Origin: Bacillus_BD oryzisoli_A
Lineage (GTDB): Bacteria > Bacillota > Bacilli > Bacillales > Cytobacillaceae
Length of the DNA: 64,000 nucleotides
NCBI RefSeq assembly: GCF_043641075.1
Contig: NZ_JBHZRC010000001.1
Coordinates: 1 to 64,000, forward strand
Direction of reading: 5' to 3'
This document shows positions 33,734 through 41,868 of this stretch, one piece after another. Positions within the stretch are counted from its first letter, which is position 1. Each line of letters begins with the position of its first letter. Both the position numbers and the translations under genes were made by a program. The notes beneath the pieces are model-generated. The model was not told the DNA's origin. It ran no database searches and saw only the letters and a list, made by a program, of their open reading frames with translations.

Positions 33734-35248
33734 ATGGCAGATAAAAACAACCAAAACGGTAATGAAGAGAAAAAGCAGGATAAAAAAATGACAACGGCCT
33801 TTGGTGCTCCGGTGACAAATGATGATGATAGCAAAACAGCTGGAAAACGAGGTCCATTGTTAATGGAGGATGTTTGGTTTCTAGAAAAGCTTGCTCATTT
33901 TGATAGAGAAGTAATTCCTGAAAGGCGAATGCATGCGAAGGGCTCTGGAGCATACGGTACCTTTACGGTAACTAATGATATAACAAAGTATACAAAGGCA
34001 GCGATTTTTTCAGAAGTGGGCAAGAAAACAGACATGTTTATTCGATTTTCTACTGTGGCAGGGGAGAGAGGGGCAGCTGATGCTGAACGAGATATTCGCG
34101 GTACGGCTATGAAATTTTATACAGAGGAGGGGAATTGGGATTTAGTTGGTAATAACACACCGGTATTTTTCTTAAGAGATCCAAAGCGCTTTCCAGATTT
34201 GAACCATGTCGTAAAACGTGATCCGAAAACAAATATGCACAGTGCGCAGGCAAACTGGGATTTTTGGACATCATTGCCGGAGGCTCTTCATCAAGTAACT
34301 ATTACCATGAGTGACCGCGGGATTCCAGCATCGTATCGAAATATGCATATGTTCGGCAGCCATGCATTCAGCTTCATTAACGCAAATAGTGAACGTGTAT
34401 GGGTAAAATTCCATTTTGTCACACAGCAGGGTATTAAAAACTTAACAGATCAGGAATCAGTCGAAATAATTGGAAAAGATCGTGAAAGTCATCAACGAGA
34501 TTTATTCGAAGCAATTGCACGCGGTGATTATCCAAAATGGAAATTGTATATTCAGGTCATGACAGATGAGCAGGCAGCAAATCTGCCGTACAATCCATTC
34601 GATTTAACAAAAGTGTGGTATAAGAAGGATTTTCCACTGATTGAGGTAGGGGAAGTGGAGCTTAATAGAAATCCGGAGAATTATTTTGCTGAAGTAGAGC
34701 AGGCGGCATTTGCCCCAACCAATATTGTGCCAGGTATAGGCTTTTCACCGGATCGAATGCTGCAAGGGCGTTTATTCTCATACGGTGATGCGCAGCGCTA
34801 TCGTTTAGGAGTTAACCACTGGCAGATACCTGTGAACTATCCGAAAAAGGCGAAGAACTTCCACCCCTATCATCGGGACGGCGCAATGCGAATCCATCAT
34901 GCTTCAGAAGGAGTAGTATCCTATTCACCGAACAGCAGCGGGGAATGGCAGGATTCAAAGGAACACCAAGAACCCGTTTTCAATCCTCAAGGCGGTACGG
35001 ATTTTTACAATTTCCGTGATGATGATGATCTTTATTATGAGCAGCCAGGTAAGTTATTTAATCTAATGACAAAAGACGAGCAGCAGCGATTATTTGATAA
35101 TACAGCCAGAAATATGCAGGGGACGACAAAGGAGGTTCAATTAAGACATATAAATAACTGCTACAGAGCGGACCCAGCCTATGGAACAGGTGTTGCGAAA
35201 GCACTCAGCATTCCGATGAGTGAGGTTGAGGCAGCGAAAGGAAACTAA
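33734..35248 (+). CDS. katA: Haem catalase
   Basis: 504-aa monofunctional small-subunit catalase, 2 H2O2 to O2 and water. Distal His67 (RRMHAKGSGAYG), Asn140 (VGNNTPVFF) and proximal haem Tyr350 (RLFSYGDAQRYR) are in place. It has a charged ~18-residue N-terminal extension (MADKNNQNGNEEKKQDKK) compared with B. subtilis KatA. GGGAGG lies 10 nt before the ATG. No PerR box was recognised. Terminator downstream. Confidence 0.95.
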   Translation: MADKNNQNGNEEKKQDKKMTTAFGAPVTNDDDSKTAGKRGPLLMEDVWFLEKLAHFDREVIPERRMHAKGSGAYGTFTVTNDITKYTKAAIFSEVGKKTDMFIRFSTVAGERGAADAERDIRGTAMKFYTEEGNWDLVGNNTPVFFLRDPKRFPDLNHVVKRDPKTNMHSAQANWDFWTSLPEALHQVTITMSDRGIPASYRNMHMFGSHAFSFINANSERVWVKFHFVTQQGIKNLTDQESVEIIGKDRESHQRDLFEAIARGDYPKWKLYIQVMTDEQAANLPYNPFDLTKVWYKKDFPLIEVGEVELNRNPENYFAEVEQAAFAPTNIVPGIGFSPDRMLQGRLFSYGDAQRYRLGVNHWQIPVNYPKKAKNFHPYHRDGAMRIHHASEGVVSYSPNSSGEWQDSKEHQEPVFNPQGGTDFYNFRDDDDLYYEQPGKLFNLMTKDEQQRLFDNTARNMQGTTKEVQLRHINNCYRADPAYGTGVAKALSIPMSEVEAAKGN

Positions 35249-35256
35249 TAAGTGAA

Positions 35257-35305
35257 TAAAAGCAATGCCCTTCCTCCGGTAAAAGAGTTAGTGCATTGCT
35301 TTTAT
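35257..35305 (+). terminator. Terminator of catalase gene
   Basis: AAAAGCAATGC/GCATTGCTTTT stem with long loop, then ATCTT. Confidence 0.75.
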
Positions 35306-35340
35306 CTTAGAAATCAGTCCTATTCATTTATTAGAAAAGC

Positions 35341-35586
35341 TTAACGAACGGGCTCTACTTCTAACTGTTGATAGATCTTTTCAACTAATTGGTCAGAGGT
35401 ATCCGCATAAACGTACTCACCGTTTACAACCGCATACAACGACTTAGCACATTGATGACAATTTGTCATACATCCATAAGCTGTTGTTTCAATGTGTAAA
35501 TCCCTTTCAATCATTTGACGAGCCTTTTTCGAACCATCCCGTCTCTCTAAATTCAACATACAAAATTCAATCTTCGGGTTTATCAT
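35341..35586 (-). CDS. DUF1450 family protein (YuzB-like)
   Basis: About 81 aa. Pattern IEFCMLNLE...YGCMTNCHQCAKSLYAVVNGEYV matches the DUF1450/YuzB family, with a four-Cys thioredoxin-like [2Fe-2S] ferredoxin appearance. The role is unknown. ATG 35586 has GGAGTG 8 nt upstream and fits the family start MINPKIEFC; the frame extends to 35601. Confidence 0.82.
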   Translation of the reverse strand: MINPKIEFCMLNLERRDGSKKARQMIERDLHIETTAYGCMTNCHQCAKSLYAVVNGEYVYADTSDQLVEKIYQQLEVEPVR

Positions 35587-35700
35587 TCTATTACACTCCA
35601 TATCTCTATAATTTTCTGCAAGAAAAAGAATCCAATAATTAATCCTTATTTTCTACTAATAGTAAGCCATTTAAAAACATTTCACAATATTTATAATTTG

Positions 35701-35728
35701 GAAGCAGGTGGACGGTTCTCCTGCTTCC
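35701..35728 (+). repeat. GACGGTTCT repeat, single copy
   Basis: GAAGCAGGTGGACGGTTCTCCTGCTTCC between the DUF1450 gene and the Fur-controlled promoter. Confidence 0.85.
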
Positions 35729-35753
35729 TTTAATTTTATATTTTTAGAATTTG

Positions 35754-35812
35754 TTGACAATGATAATCGTTATCACTTAGAATAATACATATACAAATGA
35801 TAATCATTTTCA
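35754..35812 (+). promoter_or_regulatory. Promoter with two Fur boxes
   Basis: TTGACA (35754-35759), 18-bp spacer, TAGAAT (35778-35783). Fur box 1 TGATAATCGTTATCA (35761-35775) fills the spacer, with one mismatch to the 7-1-7 consensus. Fur box 2 TGATAATCATTTTCA (35798-35812) also has one mismatch and lies just downstream. Confidence 0.82.
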
Positions 35813-35869
35813 ATTAATGAATAAAAATCTTTTAATACAAACAAAAATAGACTATTGGAGGAGATTGAC

Positions 35870-36151
35870 GTGAATTCCCTGCTTATTATTGGAGGAGATA
35901 GTCTAGGAGTAATCCCGGATAAATTATCTTCATATGGTTTTGATGAAATTTTACATACAAACGGAAGAAAGGTAAAAATGATTAATCAAAAAATTCCCGA
36001 ACACATTAACTGCATCCTTGTGTTAACAGACTACGTAAATCATAATCTATCAACTGTAATCAAAAAAAGGGCTAAAAATAAATCAATTCCTATCTTCTAT
36101 GCAAAGCGCTCCTGGTCTTCCATCCATCAAGCGCTCGAAGGAGTTATATAG
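35870..36151 (+). CDS. DUF2325 family protein, Fur-regulated
   Basis: 93 aa, soluble, DUF2325-like (SLLIIGGDSLGVIPDKLSSYGFDEILHTNGRKV, CILVLTDYVNHNLSTVIKKRAK, PIFYAKRSWSSIHQAL). Related proteins in bacilli are uncharacterised; the sequence suggests a small Rossmann-like domain. GTG 35870 follows GGAGGAG by 6 nt. Two strong Fur boxes cover the promoter, so it should be made under iron limitation. Confidence 0.85.
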   Translation: MNSLLIIGGDSLGVIPDKLSSYGFDEILHTNGRKVKMINQKIPEHINCILVLTDYVNHNLSTVIKKRAKNKSIPIFYAKRSWSSIHQALEGVI

Positions 36152-36160
36152 GTGGGAATT

Positions 36161-36280
36161 CTATTCGCACAATTGATAACTTAATGGGCATGTATTTGCA
36201 TGATAGAAAGAATCTCCTACTGCATCCTCAAGACTATACCCACACCAACAGAATGCAGATTCTGTCCTTTTACCAAACAA
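36161..36280 (-). CDS. Possible small Cys/His-rich ORF or gene relic
   Basis: A minus-strand frame of 39 codons from a TTG reads MFGKRTESAFCWCGYSLEDA and continues with H-x3-C and C to a TAG at 36161. The C-x-C...H-x3-C-x7-C spacing looks like a metal site. The frame is open further upstream, antisense to the IDEAL gene, and has no good ribosome site. It may be a fragment of a larger gene. Confidence 0.25.
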   Translation of the reverse strand: MFGKRTESAFCWCGYSLEDAVGDSFYHANTCPLSYQLCE

Positions 36281-36341
36281 CCTGTATAGAGAGTCAAACT
36301 GATCATATGAATCATAGCTTGAATAAAAAGGAGAGAAAAGA

Positions 36342-36743
36342 ATGTACCGGCATTTTATTGTAAAAGAAACCTTTAAACATAGAAAAGAATGTTTTTGCCC
36401 TGATCAAGCACATGCGCATGATGTTACTATTTATGAAGGAGATATTATTGAAATCATCAATGATCGCAGATATATCGATGATAAAGGGTGGTATTTTTTA
36501 ATCAGTATAAATAGTCTGAATGAATTCTATCTGTCACTTGAAGAATTAGAAAACTATTATGCAAGTGGAGTAATAGTATCAGCCACAGATATTGAATTAT
36601 CGTTAAACTACTTTCAATTTAAAATCGATGAAGCGTTAGATATGGGAGATGAAGAGCGATTTTTCCAGTTTACACAGAATTTTATTGAAGCACGGTCACT
36701 TTTGCAAAAAATTGAGAATTATGTACTTAAAGTGCCGCTATGA
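36342..36743 (+). CDS. IDEAL-domain protein
   Basis: 133 aa. N-terminal beta-rich part (FIVKETFKHRKECFCPDQAHAHDVTIYEGDIIEIINDRRYIDDKGWYFLISI) and a C-terminal IDEAL domain (ELSLNYFQFKIDEALDMGDEERFFQFTQ). IDEAL domains occur in small Bacillus regulators and competence-related proteins; the exact role here is unknown. AAGGAGAG ribosome site. It lies 190 bp after the Fur-controlled DUF2325 gene and may share its transcript. Confidence 0.8.
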   Translation: MYRHFIVKETFKHRKECFCPDQAHAHDVTIYEGDIIEIINDRRYIDDKGWYFLISINSLNEFYLSLEELENYYASGVIVSATDIELSLNYFQFKIDEALDMGDEERFFQFTQNFIEARSLLQKIENYVLKVPL

Positions 36744-36770
36744 CCGGTATACAGGTAGTTTATCATTTCC

Positions 36771-36805
36771 AAAAGGTACCCCGACAAAATTCAGGGTTAC
36801 CTTCT
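36771..36805 (+). terminator. Terminator after IDEAL gene
   Basis: AAGGTA-CCC/GGG-TACCTT hairpin followed by CTTATTC. Confidence 0.55.
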
Positions 36806-36825
36806 TATTCTTATAAATTTACCAC

Positions 36826-38076
36826 TTATAGTGGAGATAATGCCTTTGTCTTTTCTATATGAATAAAAGCATCGTACCGTTCAGAAAGCCGTGATGGAAC
36901 ATAATTTCCATGATGTTCATACTGTGGGTGATAGACAACGCCAATGGCACGGTGTCCGATTACATCACAAAATACATTTCTATTTTCTTCAGTAAACATC
37001 AAATATTGATTTGCAGGAAGTGCTCTGTGGAGGGATTCTTCCCAGCTGCCATTCGTTGCCTGTGGGACAGGCATTATTTCATAAGGGACTCCCCACTTTG
37101 TCGCAGCAATTACGGTTCCTTGGTAGGTACCAAATCCAATGGCATAAATGTTTTCGCGGCCGTATTTTTCACGTGTTAATTGACCGACATTGACCATGCC
37201 TTCACTGGCCATATCTGTGGCCCGAGCATCTCCAATATGTGTGTTATGTTCCCATACAATCCCTTTTGCATTTGTACCATAGAATTGTCCAATATAATCA
37301 AGGGTCTCAACCATATGGCGGTCGCGAATATTCCAGGATTCATTATCATCGGTAATCATGGTATGATAATAATGCTCGGCATTGCTTGTAACGATCGCAT
37401 TAATTTTCATATTAAGCTCAGATTCAGACTCATCTGGATCCAGTTCTTTATTTTTCCATATTGAATGTAAAAGCTCTAAGATCTCATCTACGCAGTTTTC
37501 ACCGTAAAAAGCAGCGGAGATACCATACTTTTCGGATTTTCGTTCAAACGGGTCAAAGCATTCAATGGCCTTTAGAGCTTTCTCTAAAACGGGTGAATGA
37601 CTTTTTTGCAGGTAATCAACTATTGCTTCCATTGATTCCCATAAGCTGTATACATCAAGACCGTAAAATCCGACTTTTTTTCCTGTTTGGGTTTGGTTAT
37701 AGGAGTAGAGCCAGTCTATTAGTTCAACAATTTCTGCATTAGCCCACATCCATCCAGGCCAGCGGTTGAAGGATTTCTTTAAGACATCCATTGCTGAAGC
37801 ATACTCCGGTGCCATACCTTTTATGTAGCGATTTACCTCGTAACAGGCCGGCCAGTCACCCTCAACAGCCACAAATGAGAAGCCATGCCCCTGTATAAGC
37901 TGCTTTGTTAAGCCTGCACGGGTTGTGTAAAACTCACTTGTGCCATGGCTTGCTTCCCCAAGCAGGACATATTTTGCCCGGCTTGCCATCGTAATTATAG
38001 GATTTAGCTCTGATAATGATGAAAATGGAACAGTATATTGTTTAATCTGATCAATTAATTGGACTGTTTTAAGCAT
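36826..38076 (-). CDS. Erythromycin esterase family protein
   Basis: 416 aa, soluble. Motifs GEASHGTSEF (catalytic His and Glu region), VAVEGDWPACYEVNRY, GFYGLDVYSLWESM and VWEHNTHIGDA match the Ere/succinoglycan-like hydrolase family. Bacillus chromosomal members generally do not hydrolyse erythromycin, so the substrate is open. Start ATG 38076 follows GAGGTG; the frame extends to 38118 without a site. Confidence 0.85.
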   Translation of the reverse strand: MLKTVQLIDQIKQYTVPFSSLSELNPIITMASRAKYVLLGEASHGTSEFYTTRAGLTKQLIQGHGFSFVAVEGDWPACYEVNRYIKGMAPEYASAMDVLKKSFNRWPGWMWANAEIVELIDWLYSYNQTQTGKKVGFYGLDVYSLWESMEAIVDYLQKSHSPVLEKALKAIECFDPFERKSEKYGISAAFYGENCVDEILELLHSIWKNKELDPDESESELNMKINAIVTSNAEHYYHTMITDDNESWNIRDRHMVETLDYIGQFYGTNAKGIVWEHNTHIGDARATDMASEGMVNVGQLTREKYGRENIYAIGFGTYQGTVIAATKWGVPYEIMPVPQATNGSWEESLHRALPANQYLMFTEENRNVFCDVIGHRAIGVVYHPQYEHHGNYVPSRLSERYDAFIHIEKTKALSPL

Positions 38077-38112
38077 TTTTTCACCTCTATCACGTAGTAT
38101 GTACAAAAAATA

Positions 38113-38154
38113 AAGCAAAAGAAACCGTCCAATAAATGGATGGTTTCTTTTGCT
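38113..38154 (-). terminator. Terminator of bioY
   Basis: AGCAAAAGAAACC-TCCA stem pairs with TGGA-GGTTTCTTTTGCT; its sequence may derive from the GACGGTTCT repeat family. Confidence 0.75.
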
Positions 38155-38167
38155 AAAGTGGGCATTT

Positions 38168-38740
38168 TTACATATTCACATTTGTATGTGATGATAATAA
38201 AAGCTTTGAGGATATTAATCGCTTTCTGACAACGACGCCAATCCACGAAGCGAGGGCAGCTTTAATGATTCCAACAATAATAAAAGGTGTAAAACCGCTG
38301 GCTAATGCGGCAGTCCAAGAAAGGTTAGCAGATATTTTCAACCATACAGTTCCAAAAGCAAGGGTGATCAACATTCCGATGATATTAGCAATTAGTGCAT
38401 TTGTAAAAGTAAATCCCCATTTTTCCATATAAAAGCCGATAATAAATGCCGCTGGGATAAAGCCAACTAAAAATCCTCCCGTTGGTCCAACAAGCTTGGA
38501 TATCCCTGCTGAAAATTCAGCAAAAACGGGAACTCCGGCTGAACCAATGATTAAATACAAAAGGACAGCAAGCGTACCATTCCGGGATCCCAGAATTGTT
38601 GCTGCAATTCCAATCGCTAACGTTTGCCCTGTAATGGGAACAAGCGGGAGAGGAATTGTAATTTGAGCAAGAATCCCTATTATAGCAGCAAACAAAGCAA
38701 TCATAATCATGGATCTTAATTTTATTTGATCTTTTGTCAT
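38168..38740 (-). CDS. bioY: Biotin transporter substrate-binding subunit BioY
   Basis: 190 aa with six membrane segments. Typical BioY features: ITIPLPLVPITGQTLAI, GSRNGTLAVLLYLIIGSAGVPVFAEFSAG, LVGPTGGFLVGFIPAAFIIG. It takes up biotin alone or with a shared ECF module. ATG 38740 lies 8 nt after AAGGAG. A perfect palindrome upstream is a candidate biotin-responsive operator. Confidence 0.93.
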   Translation of the reverse strand: MTKDQIKLRSMIMIALFAAIIGILAQITIPLPLVPITGQTLAIGIAATILGSRNGTLAVLLYLIIGSAGVPVFAEFSAGISKLVGPTGGFLVGFIPAAFIIGFYMEKWGFTFTNALIANIIGMLITLAFGTVWLKISANLSWTAALASGFTPFIIVGIIKAALASWIGVVVRKRLISSKLLLSSHTNVNM

Positions 38741-38773
38741 CAAGCATTCTCCTTTATGTTAACTAAAAAAAAA

Positions 38774-38795
38774 TATAGTTTACATATAAACTATA
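38774..38795 (-). promoter_or_regulatory. Palindromic operator upstream of bioY
   Basis: TATAGTTTA-CATA-TAAACTATA, perfect 9-bp arms, about 35 bp before bioY. BirA would be the obvious regulator, but the arms differ from the B. subtilis BirA box, so the assignment is open. Confidence 0.5.
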
Positions 38796-38893
38796 AGGTT
38801 GGCAGAATTATTTGTCAATAGAAAATTTTAATATTATAGTATATCAGAAAGAGAGGTACCAGTTTCATCTTCTGAACCTCTCAAATTATTGGA

Positions 38894-40327
38894 TTATATT
38901 TGTTCAAGAACCTCAGCAAATCGTGAAACAGCCTCTCTGATGGATTCCTTTTTTAAATGGGCAAAGGTTAAACGAACATAACCGTTTGGTGAGCCATACA
39001 CACTGCCAGGCATAAAAAGTATTTTATGCTTGATTCCCTCATCAACCAGTTTTTGATCGTCCACATCCCGGTTTATTTTACACCAAATAAAAAGACCGCC
39101 TTTTGGGACAGTAAACGCCACTTTATTCCCCAAAATCTCATGAAGTACAGTAACCATTTCATTTCTTCTTTCTACTAATTCATATCGCAAAAAATCCAAA
39201 TGCCTTGGATATTCAGGCGATTGTAAAAACTGATTGGCAATCATCTGAGGAAATACACTTAAACCAAAGTCAATTTGTTCCCGTGCATCAGCCAATCGGT
39301 TAATAACTGATTGAGGACCAATCAACCAGCCGATTCGCAAACTGGAGCCGATCACTTTGGAAAGTGAACCAACATATAATACGTTCCCACTGCGGTCAAG
39401 GGATTTCATCGGCATATGCTGTTCATCCTCAAAGGTGAGCAAGCTAACAGGATCATCCTCTACAATCGGAATCCCTAGTTCAGCCGATATTTCCAATACT
39501 TTCTTTCTGCGTGTTTCACTGAGAATGGCACCGGTTGGACTATGATAGGTTGGATTCAAGAAAATCATTCTAATTTTATGCTTTTCGTGTAACGTCAAGA
39601 TATCATCCGGATTAATCCCGTTTGCATCGACGGGGAGTCCAAAGATTCTTAGACCCGCAGATTGAAACAACGGCAGGGAATAACAATAGGAGGGTGCTTC
39701 AATTGCAACTGCATCACCAGGGTTCAGTAAACACTGTGTAATCAAATGCAATGCCTGCTGCGCTCCTGAAGTGATGAGGACAGAAGAACTTGTAGTATGA
39801 ATTTGATGATATTCCTTTACATAGTTGGCAATCGTCTCACGGAGAGATAATAAACCTTGTGAATGCTCATACTCTAAATCATTTGGAAAAGGTTGTTTAG
39901 AGAGCACGGACTGCAGGTACTCCGTTGGGAACAGGTCTGATGATAATTTCCCATTTGCTAAATTAAAGCCGTTCTCCATTATTTTTGCTTCGCCCCTGAT
40001 GCGTCTTATTAAGGGATAGGAAGGGATAAAGGATCCGCCTTCAATATATCTCCGCCAATTTGTCACACCTTTTGGGAGAATACCCCATTTATGTGAGCTG
40101 ACACGGGTACCACTGCCTTTTTTCCTTTCCACAAGCCCGGATGCCTGAAGTTCATCATACACATGTGCGATTGTCATCCTGTTTACATTTAATTGCTGTG
40201 CTAATTTCCGTTCCGACGGTAAAAGGCTGCCTGGCGGATATTCCCCATATGAGATTTTTTCTTCTATATATTCGTAAATTTGCTGATAAAGCGGTTTATC
40301 ATCATCGCGGTTTACTTTCCATTCCAT
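38894..40327 (-). CDS. MocR/GntR family aminotransferase-like regulator
   Basis: 477 aa. N-terminal GntR winged helix (PLYQQIYEYIEEKISYGEYPPGSLLPSERKLAQQLNVNRMTIAHVYDEL) fused to a fold-type I aminotransferase domain with PLP lysine in VGSLSKVIGSSLRIGW and EDDPVSLL. MocR regulators sense PLP or amino compounds. ATG 40327 follows GAGGTG; the frame extends to 40486 but overlaps the divergent gene's control region. It is divergent from a BenE transporter that is its probable target. Confidence 0.9.
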   Translation of the reverse strand: MEWKVNRDDDKPLYQQIYEYIEEKISYGEYPPGSLLPSERKLAQQLNVNRMTIAHVYDELQASGLVERKKGSGTRVSSHKWGILPKGVTNWRRYIEGGSFIPSYPLIRRIRGEAKIMENGFNLANGKLSSDLFPTEYLQSVLSKQPFPNDLEYEHSQGLLSLRETIANYVKEYHQIHTTSSSVLITSGAQQALHLITQCLLNPGDAVAIEAPSYCYSLPLFQSAGLRIFGLPVDANGINPDDILTLHEKHKIRMIFLNPTYHSPTGAILSETRRKKVLEISAELGIPIVEDDPVSLLTFEDEQHMPMKSLDRSGNVLYVGSLSKVIGSSLRIGWLIGPQSVINRLADAREQIDFGLSVFPQMIANQFLQSPEYPRHLDFLRYELVERRNEMVTVLHEILGNKVAFTVPKGGLFIWCKINRDVDDQKLVDEGIKHKILFMPGSVYGSPNGYVRLTFAHLKKESIREAVSRFAEVLEQI

Positions 40328-40366
40328 TCTATAACACCTCAGCCAATCATGACTTATCTTTTTCTG

Positions 40367-40394
40367 AATTGGATTATTCGACGACAATCCAATT
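40367..40394. promoter_or_regulatory. MocR-type operator in divergent promoter
   Basis: AATTGGATT-N10-AATCCAATT, perfect 9-bp arms, plus a third ATTGGAT at 40392-40398 giving direct and inverted half-sites between mocR and benE. Confidence 0.6.
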
Positions 40395-40476
40395 GGATGA
40401 GTACAAAGTGAATTTTTTAACTTATCATATAAATTACATATTATCATTAAATAATCATGTTCGAAAGGAGTTAGAA

Positions 40477-41736
40477 ATGAATACATTTCGTACGAATCTT
40501 AAAGATCTACGCCAAAATCTTAATGTAAATACAGTAAGTGCTGGTTTAGTAGCGGCTATTTTTGGCTGTACAGGTCCGGCGTTAATCATCATTGGCGGTG
40601 CAACAAATGGTGGGTTAACTTATACGGAAACAATCAGCTGGATATTTGCTGTTTACTTCTTCAGTGGATTACTTGGTATGTATTTAGCATTAAAATACCG
40701 TCAGCCAATTTCTGCTGCACATTCCATTGCGGGAGCTGTATTAGTTGCAGGGTCATTAACCCATTTTTCTATAAGTGAGGCAGTGGGAGCCTATTTGGTC
40801 GCACATATCCTTGTTATTGTCCTTGGTGCATCCGGACTGATTGATAAAGTCATGAAGTTAATTCCGCTTCCGATAGTAATGGGAATGATTGTCGGGGTGA
40901 TGATTCGTTTTGCAACAGAAATGATCACCGCTGTTACCGTATCACCGCTATTGGCAGGTGCTGCTATTATCGTATTTATGCTTTCAACTCGTTTTCTGAA
41001 AAAGGTTCCGCCTGTTTTATCAGCCTTAATTGTTGCAGTCGTGCTAGCCGTAGTGACAGGTGCCTTTAGTGTTCAGAATGTCCAGGATACATTTATTTTA
41101 CCGCATTTAGTTATGCCAGCTTTTAGCATTGATGCTATTATTTCTATCGGTATTCCATTAGCCTTACTTATTATTTGTACTGAAAACGCACAAGCAACAG
41201 GGGTGTTGATGGCTCAAGGATACAATCCACCTAATAATGCGATGGCCTATAAAGGCTCAATCGTCGGACTTATTGCTTCATTATTTGGTGGTCATGCAAT
41301 CAATATCGCAGGACCAATGACAGCTATTTGTTCTTCCAAAGAAGTTGGAGAAAAAGATAGCAGGTTTGCAGCATCGTTTGCAAATGGTGGATTCTTTGCT
41401 ATTTTTGGCTTATTTGCTTCACTTGTTGTTCCATTTGTTATTGCAATGCCAAGTGTGATTGTTACAGTCATTGCAGGACTTGCCATGCTGGGCGTTTTAA
41501 TCAACTCGCTTAAAACAGCTTTTTCTGATACGAAATTTCAAATGGGGGCCTTTTTTGCCTTAATTATTGGAATGTCAGGTATTACCTTTTTCAACATCGG
41601 GGCACCGTTATGGGCCATTATCGGAAGCTTAATTGTTTCTTTCCTTGTTGAAAAGGATCATTTTAAATCAAGAGTAAAAGAAGCTAAAGAACAGGTTAAA
41701 ACAGTGAAAAAAGGAAAAGTGGAAACAACCGCTTAA
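40477..41736 (+). CDS. BenE family (benzoate/H+ symporter-like) transporter
   Basis: 419 aa, about 12 membrane segments, BenE/xanthine-uracil permease-like (FGCTGPALIIIGGA, AHSIAGAVLVAGSL, ICTENAQATGVLMAQGYNPP, GGHAINIAGPMTAICSS). BenE of Acinetobacter imports benzoate; the substrate here is unproven and may relate to what the divergent MocR senses. AAAGGAG ribosome site before ATG 40477; a longer frame runs antisense through mocR and is rejected. Confidence 0.88.
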   Translation: MNTFRTNLKDLRQNLNVNTVSAGLVAAIFGCTGPALIIIGGATNGGLTYTETISWIFAVYFFSGLLGMYLALKYRQPISAAHSIAGAVLVAGSLTHFSISEAVGAYLVAHILVIVLGASGLIDKVMKLIPLPIVMGMIVGVMIRFATEMITAVTVSPLLAGAAIIVFMLSTRFLKKVPPVLSALIVAVVLAVVTGAFSVQNVQDTFILPHLVMPAFSIDAIISIGIPLALLIICTENAQATGVLMAQGYNPPNNAMAYKGSIVGLIASLFGGHAINIAGPMTAICSSKEVGEKDSRFAASFANGGFFAIFGLFASLVVPFVIAMPSVIVTVIAGLAMLGVLINSLKTAFSDTKFQMGAFFALIIGMSGITFFNIGAPLWAIIGSLIVSFLVEKDHFKSRVKEAKEQVKTVKKGKVETTA

Positions 41737-41768
41737 ATAGAAAAAATCATTAAGTAGCAGATTCATGG

Positions 41769-41805
41769 AAAAAGAAATCTCTAAATAATCGGAGGTTTCT
41801 TTTTT
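41769..41805 (+). terminator. Terminator after benE-like gene
   Basis: AAAAGAAATCTC pairs with GGAGGTTTCTTTT (G-U allowed), then TT. Confidence 0.7.
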
Positions 41806-41868
41806 GTATGTCCAAGAGATAATGGTAAAATGGGTGGCAAATGAAAAGTGACAAGGAGATATGCGCAT

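Noticed and set aside
36184..36363. Plus-strand 59-codon frame between DUF2325 and IDEAL genes
   Set aside because: No ribosome site, and its composition looks like the shadow of the opposite strand.
40141..40476. N-terminal extension of the BenE gene
   Set aside because: It runs antisense through mocR; AAAGGAG before ATG 40477 sets the start.
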